A stretch of DNA of 64,000 nucleotides, taken from Massariosphaeria phaeospora. Taxonomy: Eukaryota > Ascomycota > Dothideomycetes > Pleosporales. The stretch covers positions 62,001-126,000 of the forward strand of contig JAADJZ010000006.1 of assembly GCA_011032825.1 (NCBI GenBank), read 5' to 3'. This document shows positions 55,692-64,000 of this stretch, one piece after another. The stretch's first letter is position 1, and each line of letters starts with the position of its first letter. Below the pieces are notes generated by a model. That model was given only the letters and a program-made list of their open reading frames with translations, made no database searches and was not told where the DNA came from. The position numbers and the translations under genes were made by a program.

Positions 55692-57006
55692 ATGGCGGCT
55701 GACGCAGGCAGGTGCGCAGGCAGCATTTGGGCGTGCGGTCCGCCTGATGCGGATCCTGAGATGAGGTTCTGGCAGGGCTACCAGTGGCTTCAGAGGTTAG
55801 TACAGTGCCGAGAGAAGGTTTTCACTTTGGGTGGTACTCTTGCGCGACAGCGAGCTAAGCTAACGAGTCTGCAGTCATATTCATAGTCGGTAAGGAACCA
55901 TCCCCGACTGCGTTTGGATTCAGATGTACGAGAAGACGAATCCGACTATCTAACGCCTTTGTAGGATACAGCGAGACAAAGTCCCCCTTCAATACCAGTC
56001 CGGCTACATCATCTTGTGCGTCCCTCGAGTCCTCACTCACATACGGCCAACCAACAGAACAAACCACTAACTGACCCGTCCCACACAGTCACTTCTCCCA
56101 GCAAATCGCCGCACTATCTCGCCTCGGCGTCTCCACGCTCGCCCTCCGAGTCGCCACCCTCCCGCGAGAAGTCCGAGACCTGATCTACGACCACTATCTC
56201 ACCGCGCAGCCCCGCCTCTCCATCCCATACGCCTCCTCCCCACCGCCAGACCTACGCCCCTTGCTCCAGGTTTGCAGCCAAGACTTGTCCACCAGGGGCT
56301 TCCCCCCAGACCTCGCCTCAGAGCTCGCAGCCCAGTACCTGAAGCGCCGCGTGTACCTCGAGCTGCACGACTACCGCGCCATCGCTTCGTGGCAGGCCGA
56401 CCCTGTCTGGACGAGCGCGCCGCACAGCGCGGTCCGCTGCTGCGTCATCCACGTGCTGCCGGAGGACCATGTGATTGGGAGCCTGCAAGTGCACACTGAG
56501 CCGGACGGTCGCACGGTGGGGACGTTGGATGTGCATGCCAGCGCGAGGAGTGCGTATAAGCCGCTGCTGGACATGCCGGTGCGCGAGGGCACGCAGATCG
56601 ACTTCGAGCTTACGCTGGACAGCCTCGTCAGTGTGAGGTTGCAGTTGCTGGCTGTGCTGTACGTGGCGGATGCGTTGAGGTACAAGGGTGTGCGGGTGAA
56701 TCTACGAGGGCCGTTGGAGGAGATAGAGGAAGATGAGAGTGCGTATGGTTGTGGGAAGTTGGCCGTGCGTAACTTTACGTGGCTCTTGTTTGTTCCGTGG
56801 GATGATGCTATTGAGATCCTGTGTTCGGTATACTTTACGGTAAGTGGCGGATAAGAATTCTTGTTCCCTGAACCTTCACTAACCTGGTTGTGCAGATGCG
56901 GAATCTCAGCTACCCTGTTTACGATCTCGACCGATATCTGCTACCTTCACGATTGCAAATGAGCGTCGCCAACGAGGATGGGAAGGTTTTGGACTGTCAT
57001 CATTAG
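55692..57006 (+). CDS. F-box-like/LPxEVRxxIY domain protein
   Basis: Exons 55692-55795, 55965-56015, 56089-56839 and 56896-57006 (338 residues) have consistent phases. The joins give WLQRIQRDKVPLQYQSGYII and FHFSQQIAALSRLG. The core LPREVRDLIYDHYL (residues about 77-90) is the F-box-like motif found in very large, expanded families of filamentous ascomycetes. The rest is a mixed domain with LPEDHVIGSLQVH, NFTWLLFVPWDDAIEIL and a Tyr-rich end SYPVYDLDRYLLPSRL. The role is probably in substrate recognition, but partners are unknown. The N-terminus is the weak point. The first intron would be 169 nt, and the true start may lie elsewhere. Confidence 0.65.
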
Positions 57007-57173
57007 GATGCACGAGTGTCTCTTGGTAACCAGTTTTATCATCTTCAGGACCTGACGAAGTTATGATCCATGTAGATACCGTTTTAGGCAATAGCTTGAC
57101 GTCTCAATCACATGCTTTTGTCCATTTGCTCTTCCACCCCTTTCATAACACGCCACAATCTGCAGTGCACCCT

Positions 57174-57820
57174 TCAAAATTCCATAAGCATTCCAGTGAT
57201 AGCTGAAAACATGCCTATCGAGACCTACAACGTGTTAGCTTTCCGCAACCAAGCGGCTAGGCATGTCATACCGGCAATCCGAAAGTGAACGACATCAAGA
57301 AGGCGACCGGGTCAACCGTGACAATCAGGTAACATCCACAAAATCCCAGGGCATACAGCGCCGCAACAAGCGCGCCTCCACGCCACACGTTCCCAAGCTG
57401 ATACGCCCAGATCTTGACAGCAACAGCGAGACGGATCAGTCCCAACTGCCAATTCCTCGTCAGTTTTGATGCTGAAACTTTGCGTATGCGTTGGAGAGAA
57501 CTTACCGGTATGAAGAAGAGCCAGAAGAATATCAGCGGAGATTTGTCTTCGGCTTCTTCGACGATCTTGTAGGCCGTGGTGCAGAGTACGAGATACACGA
57601 GGACAGCGATCGCGCTGCACATCTCGACACGTGTGGCGGTGAGCATTTCGGTGAGCATGTCGGTGAGCATGTCGGTGAGCGATCCGTAGTTGCGCCTGTA
57701 GTAGTCTTGAAAGGTCGTGGGCCGCGGGGTCTTGACCTCGGTGTCGACGTCGTCCACGAGGGTGGATTTGCAGTTTGCGCAGTAGGTTTCTGCCAATGTG
57801 GTCGGAGGTGTTATGGTCAT
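57174..57820 (-). CDS. Small multi-pass membrane protein with CxxC N-terminus (single-unit copy)
   Basis: Exons 57820-57506, 57445-57272 and 57224-57174 join in phase 0 (introns 60 and 47 nt) to give 179 residues. The N-terminus MTITPPTTLAETYCANCKST has a CxxC pair (14, 17). It is followed by a repeat-encoded SLTDMLTDMLTEMLT stretch. Four hydrophobic segments follow: AIAVLVYLVLCTTAYK, IFFWLFFIP, LVAALYALGFCGCYLIV and the exon-3 end. Exon 2 starts LGLIRLAVAV and contains NVWRGG...VDP, both shared with the neighbouring two-unit gene. The first intron donor (CCG|gtaagt) and the second (CCG|gtatgacat) are at the same places as in the second unit of that gene, so the copies share ancestry. Function unknown. 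Confidence 0.7.
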
Positions 57821-57991
57821 TGTTGGGGGGCGGTGGGGTGATGGTGGAAGATGGGCGATTGCGCGAACGAGGGTCGCGACTTCTAGAAAGTTGGGTGTTT
57901 ACACCGCCCTCTCCTGTTCCATGGATCTAGCGCGGCAATTGCTCAATGGCCCACCTGTGGGACGCAAGACAGGACCTATACAGCAATCTAG

Positions 57992-58150
57992 GCATCCTCC
58001 AGCCGATAGCCGTGTTTTGAAAATGGTGTTCCGAGAATGGTGCTGCTGAGCAAAAGGAGTCGGGTGGGCCGCTAAGGGGTACCGCACCAGTGACCGTGGT
58101 TCTGGGGCTGACGTCACAAAGCACTACACGCACAAAAGCGTGAAACAGTT
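57992..58150 (-). repeat. Upstream duplication, copy 1
   Basis: Aligns with 59980-60112: catcctccag-agata, a gtgttt-aaaa-ggtgtt block, then tggtgctg-gc-aggagt and gctgacgtc-caaa. Copy 1 carries an extra segment of about 25 nt before gctgacgtc. It lies about 170 nt upstream of the single-unit gene start. Confidence 0.75.
58109..58116. promoter_or_regulatory. Palindromic ATF/CREB site
   Basis: TGACGTCA is the perfect bZIP (ATF/CREB) consensus, inside the duplicated upstream block. The second copy has TGACGTCG at 60075-60082. The site lies about 290 nt upstream of the single-unit gene. Confidence 0.5.
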
Positions 58151-58328
58151 CTCGCAAAAGTAACAGTCGTGAAGATTTTCTCCACTACGTTTTGTTACAA
58201 GGCGTCCATAATGGAACGGGACCTTCAAGTTCTTACGCTATACGTAGATAGAAGCTTGTGCAGTACTGGTGATATTGATGATATGGGAATTTGGGGGTAC
58301 ATCGCCCATTTCGAATGTAGATAGCGGT

Positions 58329-59627
58329 TTAGCAGCAAGGTGATGTGTCCGTTCGCCAACCTTCATCAACCTCATCCTCTACAGCTGGCTCGCTACGCCC
58401 GTCGCACTCTGCACTGTCTGACTTAAAGTCGAGAAATTGTTCCACCATCAATGCAGCACCTACCGCGAAGAGCGCTATGCAAGACTAAACGTTGTTAGCT
58501 TTCTATGACATGAGTGCTGCAAGGGATGTCATACCGGCAGTAGAAAAATGTACCAGAGTAAAAACTCAATACGCATAAAAGTCCCAAGGACGACATAGCA
58601 GGCAATGGTTCCTAGCATGTAGAAGGCCGCTGCAAGATGACAAGCAGCCTCCCAGTCGTCGAGAAAGCGGTGTAAGGCGCCGGTAGCGACACCGATAGAG
58701 AATAGTCCCAACTTCAATCTCTTTGTTAGAATTTTGGTCGTGATGGCCTAGGGAGTCATGTAACATGTTGGAGAGCACTTACAGGTACGAGAAAGTACCA
58801 GAAACAGAATAGTACGGATTCGCTCATCCGGCCTTCGACCCACTCCACGAAGACCACGAAGCAGTGGTGGCAATACGCTACGCCCATGCATACGGAGATT
58901 GTCTCGATAGGCTTGGTGGCAAGCATTTTGTGGAACCAATCGGAGAAATCCAAGTTTTGGAAGATGTTTTTGCAGTGGCAGTGCTGATTGCAGCTCTGAC
59001 AGTGGTCTTGGGTTGAGGTCGCAGACTGAGAGATTTTGGCCTCGGCGTACACTGGGATGAATACTACACAGGGGTAAAAAATTGTCAAGAGGACCAAGGG
59101 CCACTATCGATGATTAGTTTGTGTGCCGGAGCTGTGGAGGATTTTGGGAATTATACTAGAACTCCTGGACATATCCAGGCAGCAACGAAGCTTTCCGGGT
59201 CGCTAATACCCAAGCGCATGAGATTATATGCCAGTATGAAGAAGGTCAACACGGGTAGACCAGTCCGCCACACATTCCGCACCGAGTGCACTCTCGCGAG
59301 CCACGAGCAGAAGTTGACGATGAGATATTCGAACCAAGACAGTGCCACTTTTGATCTTCTATCAGTACGACTCGGGTGACCGTTGATTTACGAGTTACTT
59401 ACAATCATAAATACCCAGAACGGTTGACGACATTTCGCCCAAAATTGGGCTTCGCTGGCGGCCTCGGTGACAAAAGTGCAGAGTGTAAGAAACACAACAG
59501 CAACAGCTATAGCGACCACTTCGACGCGTGTGGTAAAGAATTCGAAGAGAGAACGGAGGTTGCTGCCGGTGCAGTTGCACTTTGCGCAGGAGGTTTCTGC
59601 CATTATGGCTGCAGATGTTTTGGTCAT
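58329..59627 (-). CDS. Two-unit fused membrane protein, paralogue of the neighbouring gene
   Basis: Five exons (59627-59399, 59347-59157, 59103-58783, 58711-58535, 58484-58329) with introns of 51, 53, 71 and 50 nt stay in frame and give 357 residues. Unit 1 (about 1-160) begins MTKTSAAIMAETSCAKC with a CxxC pair at 14/17 and contains NVWRTG...SDP. Unit 2 (about 165-357) begins with DHCQSCNQHCHCKN (Cys175, 178, 182, 184), then FCFWYFLVP, LGLFSIGVAT and SCIALFAVGAALMVEQF, and ends in an acidic tail. Each unit resembles the whole 179-residue gene, including intron positions. The first exon-exon join uses a less usual donor (gtaact). Two separate genes are an alternative, but unit 2 has no in-frame ATG before its CxxC segment. 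Confidence 0.65.
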
Positions 59628-59979
59628 TGTTGGGCAAAGCGGTGATATTGAGGGAAAAGGATGATTGAGAAGAGGATTGAGAGATTGCGACTGCTAAATA
59701 GCTGCGTTGTTGCACTGACCTTCTCCGTGCCATAGGTTGGGATATCGTGGCTCCCTCATCCGGATGCAACCAACGACTGCGGCAATCCGTGGTGGACATC
59801 ACGACTCTTTCTACTATGAATGGATACTAGTGTCTCCGAGCCACAGTGTGTTCTATGATTGCTGCTGTATGTGCTCAGCGAATATTGAGGCTACGTGAGT
59901 GGATGAGTGGATGCTCTTGAGCATGCCCGCGGTACCGAGGATGACGTGGCAAACCGTGCGCACGATGGAACCTTTGGAA

Positions 59980-60112
59980 GCCATCCTCCAGCAGATAGAT
60001 AGTGTTTCAAAAGCGGTGTTTCGAACCTGGTGCTGTAGCGCGACAGGAGTTGGATGGGTCGTTGATTCCAGGGCTGACGTCGCAAACCACCGCACGCACA
60101 GAAGGCAGTGAC
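59980..60112 (-). repeat. Upstream duplication, copy 2
   Basis: Diverged partner of 57992-58150, located about 350 nt upstream of the two-unit gene start. Order and orientation of shared blocks are the same. Confidence 0.75.
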
Positions 60113-61560
60113 TATGGTGAAGTTTTTACGCACCGCTTTGCACCGATGTAGGCAGTTAGCAGGATATGTGGCCGGCGGCAGAGGCTGGCAATAGAGGCGG
60201 TGCCGGTTTTCCGTTTGCAAGATGTGTGAGGTCATGCTCACGGTCGCGCCTGCCTGCCCCGTTAGAAGTGCCCGCCACTGCGCCCACGTGCGCCCTCATC
60301 ATCACCAACCTTGGAAGGTGCTCATGCCTCGGGGGCAAACAAGAACTTGCATGAACATGAAGATGTTCGTGTGCAAACCTTGGAAACTTTTGCAGCCGAG
60401 TGTGATGCCTATTCTATACACCCACAAGCGAAGTGAGAGGTAGCGAAGCCACTGGGTAATGTCGGGGCTTAGAGAATCGAGGATATGATGCAGGAACGTG
60501 GCTGCCATAGATCCGGTTCGGGTAGGGGATTGGTTTGCTGGAGATGTATTGAATTAACTGTTCGAATGTAAGGGCAGTCGAGGAAGGTTGTGTTGGGTGA
60601 GACTGATGCGGGTGTATGAAAATTAGTCAGACCTCTCTCTAAAATAATGAGTACATATAGTATAGCGCATTAGCCTCATTACATCCATAGGTAACAACAT
60701 GTGACATCACTTGCCTGGTAGGTCCACGGGTAGGTTGAATGGCCCGGGGGGCCTTGGCTTAGACATGTGATCGCACTGGTGCCTGTCTGCCTAGAGTCCG
60801 TATCATCACAAAACATACCACATAGTATCTAAAACAGGGTATATTGCAGAAGCTAAACTCAAGCCTCGATTCGCCCTCCCGGAGATTGCGGTCCGATGTG
60901 CACCGCCCGTCGAAGGTAGAGGTAGGTGGATGGTAGTGCTGATTCAGACGCGATGACTCCTCCACCGAATGCGCATGCCCTTCCCTGGTGCCATGTAGGC
61001 AGCGACGCTCAATCCAAGAGGTGTGTATGCATGCGAGCCAATAGCTCCCGCGGATACACACCCTGACGTGCATCAAGCCGCCCCAAAGCACCATTTTGCC
61101 TTGTTCCACCGCGCATGCGTTAAACCGGAGTCCTAGGGCAGGGCTTTGTTGGACCGATCCAGCACCCGCGTGCCAACCCAGCCGAGTTGCACGACGGGCG
61201 CCTTCACTGCTGCGAGTCCTCGCCCCGTTGTATCCCACGCCTCCGGCTCGGCTGTCAGAGTTCACCGGGTGCCTGAATCCGGTTGATTACCGCAGCTTGT
61301 CACCCCATCACTGCCTCAGGCGAATCGTAGTTGGGGGTATGGCTGTGTGCGCAGCGTCCGTGAAGGAGAGTGTTGTATTGCTACGGACTGAAGCGCAAGC
61401 CCGCCTGCTGGGAGTCAACGGAAAGAAACGTCACCTGCAACAGACTGGAGGATATGAGCGTCGTTTAATTTCCTTCCACCTAACAACAGCGGGAGGTCGG
61501 AGTGGAGAGTGGAGAGTGGAGAGTGGAGAGTGGGCTGGGTGAAGAGAGAAGACGAAGGCG
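60113..61560. other. Intergenic region
   Basis: About 1.4 kb. Frames at 60759-61265 (-) and 61096-61542 (+) overlap each other and show no domain. No gene is called. Confidence 0.4.
61501..61536 (+). repeat. 7-bp tandem repeat (agtggag)n
   Basis: Four copies of agtggag and a partial fifth, just 3' of the small conserved gene on the minus strand. Confidence 0.9.
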
Positions 61561-61929
61561 TCAGGGATCTTCGTAGTCGATCTCGCCGTCGAACAGATCC
61601 ATAACGACCTTCAACATTGGCTCGAGAAGGCTTACTTCGTCGCCCGCTTCACCGCCAAAGTAATGAATCCGAAGTCTCTCGGCTTCCAAAGCTTGCGCTT
61701 GTTCCTGTTGAATTTGGAGCCGGGTTTGCCAAGCGGTATATGTTTGATGCCAGTGATCCGTGGGCTGGTTCGCGAGTGGAAACGTGGAGGGTTGAAACGA
61801 AGAATATGCGGTCGAATAGGACGAGTTTGTGTCGACCGAGGGGGTTCGGGTGTGATTTGAGGGTGGTTTGCCACCGTCACGATGGCGAGGCCGACTCCTC
61901 GTCCGCTTTCTGTTGTGACGCTTGCTCAT
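61561..61929 (-). CDS. Small conserved fungal protein (122 residues)
   Basis: Single exon from the ATG at 61929 (MSKRHNRKRTRSRPRHRDGG). An in-frame upstream extension to 62106 is less likely because the segment is leader-like. The protein has a very basic N-terminus, a Ser/Thr-rich middle, then a helix (TRLQIQQEQAQALEAERLRI). It ends in the compact block FGGEAGDEVSLLEPML and VVMDLFDGEIDYEDP, which is the conserved-looking part and is reminiscent of small uncharacterised Pezizomycotina proteins. The N-terminus could be a nuclear signal. Confidence 0.7.
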   Translation of the reverse strand: MSKRHNRKRTRSRPRHRDGGKPPSNHTRTPSVDTNSSYSTAYSSFQPSTFPLANQPTDHWHQTYTAWQTRLQIQQEQAQALEAERLRIHYFGGEAGDEVSLLEPMLKVVMDLFDGEIDYEDP

Positions 61930-63678
61930 GTTTGTTTGAAAGGCGAGCAGAGAAGAGGCGAGACAGAGAGAGTGGCGGAGACTGTGAGTTTTGGGGGTGG
62001 GGACGGAAACAGGAGACGCCCACCAAGACTTATATACTACGGAAGGCCATGTCAAATCTTTGCCGCAGTCAAAAGGCTGCAGTGACTCAGAGCCGCAATC
62101 ACGCACTCGACCTCACGGTACCGTGGTGTGAGTGTGGGAGAATGGCGCCGAACTGGATCTCTAATCGATCCGTGCCGACGCATGACTGGTCGGATGACTG
62201 CAAAAAGTGGGGCCGTGCCCAACCGATGTCGGGCTCGCCACATCATCGGGCCAGCACGACACGGAGTCATCGACGTCAACACACACTCACACACTCACCA
62301 AGCACCAGCAGTCTGCCTTTTCACCTGGCCCTCCGCACTCGCCATGGCCTGGCCACACGCGACACACGACTCCTGCGCTGCCTCGCGTGCCAGTGTGGCT
62401 TCGCACGCGCGCGGCAGCTCATTGGCCCGCCCGCCGTGTGCACGTGGCTGTGCAAGTCACTTCTTCATTCTTTCGAGGCCTCGACGCGCATCCTCTTCCG
62501 TATACTCGCTCAAGCACCCGGACAGATGCAGTCGACAGGGCAGACTCAACGACAGCTGCGCTAGAACGGCCAAGGTCGCAATGCCTCAGAGCTCCTTGCT
62601 CGGGCGGCCCAAGGCGCTTTCGGACCGCCTTAGGACCTGCGAGTATCATCGTCGAAGGTATCGGGATACGTGGACCAAATTCGAATGTTTGAACGGTGCG
62701 GGCATGTTAAGATAGGTCACGCTTGGTCCTCTTGTGCCTCGTGGTCGTCGAATGTACCGTCATGTGCCTGTTCCGACTGTCAGCCTAATCAAAGCCACTC
62801 ATCAACTTTATGATTTACATATAGAAGAGGGAGTCAAACCCGTTGCGCCCTTGCTTTGACTCAACGGCCGTCCTGATGCCTACGCATAGGCTACCACTGC
62901 CGCCACCGCCCTGGCAGAGTTGCTTGCTGATCCTGAGAAAGTGTACGCGATCCTCCTGACAGTATATGAGATTCCAGCCGATCTAAACGGGCTTACCTTT
63001 GTCCTTACAACGTCCGATTGTACGTGGCACACTAGGTCATATCATCAACAGACTGAGCCTGGCATCGCGATGAACTGTGCCACAGAGTGCCTCATGGAAG
63101 CGAACACCACAACGAACCGTATACATGGAATTACAAGGCAACTCTCTTCGGCTCGAAGAAAGAGGGTGCAAAAGTATCAAAGAAAACTGCACAGCGGTAG
63201 GCTGTCATCTCACGCTTGGCTGATGCACGGTCGGAGGATAGCGCACGTTTTCGCCGATATCTATCATCGGCTCTCCACCATCTGCTTCTCCGGAACGCAA
63301 CAGTGGGTAGTGCAGCTTAGCCACTCACGTCCTCTAGATTCCTGATGCAGACGCGTAATCCGGGGAATTAATATAGGGATCGTCGTCATTTGCGTCTCAC
63401 TTGTGTCTTTGCACGACCTTCGACCGGCTCCGCGCGCAGGTGTTGCGTGGCAGTCTTCGGCTCAGCTCTAGTACCATTGGATAAGTAGTAGACGTTCCTT
63501 CAGTTTCCTTGCAGCCTTTCAGGTGTCATTTCGTCGCCTCAAAACCTTCTATTTCATTGCTGGAGCCTACTTTTCATGATGACTCTTCGATCAAGAGCGG
63601 TTTTCCTTGGCCTCGGTAATACAACTTCCTATATTTCGCACTTCGGTAAAGACTCACCATTGTATAGCTACTCTTGCG
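61930..63678. other. Divergent intergenic region
   Basis: About 1.7 kb. A 141-residue frame at 62920-63345 (+) has no recognisable domain and is not called. Upstream exons of the cytochrome b561 gene could be hidden near 63570-63670. Confidence 0.4.
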
Positions 63679-64000
63679 ATGGCCCAGTACGGACCTAGTG
63701 GTCAATATGGCCCTGGCAATAACAACAATAATAACAACCCCTACGGAGGTGGCGGTGGCGGCAGTGGGAGCGATCAAGGAGGTAGTTTTGGCGGCTTCAA
63801 TGGACAAAGTTTCCTCGGCGACCGACAAAAGTTTCTCATCGCTCACGGCGTCCTCGCAGCCCTCGCTTTCGTAGTCTTTTTCCCACTAGGCTCGATCCTC
63901 ATCCGCCTAGGCTCATTCCGAGGGGCCTGGATCGTCCACGCAAGCTTCCAGATCTTCGCATACACGCTGTACATCGCAGCATTCGGCATCGGCATCTGGC
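63679..64000 (+). CDS. Cytochrome b561-type membrane protein, 5' part only
   Basis: The frame from ATG 63679 runs off the window end after 107 residues. A Gly/Asn-rich start (MAQYGPSGQYGP, seven Asn, poly-Gly) leads into GDRQKFLIAHGVLAALAFVV, the first b561 helix with the haem-ligand His in AHG. FFPLGSILIRLGSFRGAW, then VHASFQIFAYTLYIAAFGIG (second His) follow. This matches the Cytb561/ferric-reductase transmembrane domain, usually fused in fungi to an N-terminal DOMON domain. No DOMON or signal peptide is visible upstream in this frame. It is either a DOMON-less form or the start lies in an unrecognised upstream exon. Confidence 0.75.
   Translation, partial: MAQYGPSGQYGPGNNNNNNNPYGGGGGGSGSDQGGSFGGFNGQSFLGDRQKFLIAHGVLAALAFVVFFPLGSILIRLGSFRGAWIVHASFQIFAYTLYIAAFGIGIW

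Noticed and set aside
62920..63345. 141-residue plus-strand frame
   Set aside because: No motif, weak start context and no homologous feel; left out as a chance frame.

Overview
This window is nuclear DNA from a filamentous ascomycete (Pezizomycotina), most likely a Dothideomycete. The genes are intron-poor. Their introns are mostly 47-100 nt, with GTRNGY donors, CTRAY branch sites and YAG acceptors. The recognisable proteins are typically fungal: Dus1, a FYVE-finger protein, a long-chain alcohol oxidase, a SnaD-like spindle-pole protein, ribosomal protein uS7/RPS5, a carotenoid-type oxygenase, D-arabinono-1,4-lactone oxidase, GPI wall proteins and a Kre9-like protein. The class-level placement is inference. 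Exon joins were worked out by hand from reading frame and family conservation.

Layout. 0.6-10.7 kb: a repeat-bearing orphan, DUS1 (-), a FYVE protein (-), then a fatty-alcohol oxidase (+). 11.1-16.6 kb: a gene-free block of decayed direct repeats. 16.7-21.8 kb: a membrane-anchored DUF4097-like protein and an orphan, separated by 2.5 kb without a recognisable gene. 23.1-25.2 kb: a TATA-led, pyrimidine-rich region holding an array of intron-like units separated by 7-14 nt micro-exons, followed by a tandem array of GGGC-rich repeats. 25.9-34 kb: core genes (SnaD-like, RPS5, a coiled-coil membrane protein, a carotenoid-type oxygenase). 34.6-38.9 kb: a cluster of four small orphan genes, three of which share a cysteine motif. 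39.4-41.5 kb: a multi-pass membrane gene with two in-frame stop codons. 41.7-54.9 kb: a GPI protein, ALO1, a five-exon membrane protein, a 68-residue protein, an SDR and a Kre9-like GPI protein. 55.7-60.1 kb: an F-box-like protein, then a locally duplicated small membrane-protein family in which one member is an internal tandem fusion, with its upstream DNA duplicated too. 61.6-64 kb: a small conserved protein and the 5' part of a cytochrome b561-type gene cut by the window end.

The genes look like ordinary neighbours, not a biosynthetic cluster. The two most unusual items are the intron/micro-exon array at 23.6-24.35 kb and the duplicated and fused membrane-protein family at 57.2-60.1 kb. 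No transposon, tRNA, rRNA or CRISPR could be supported.
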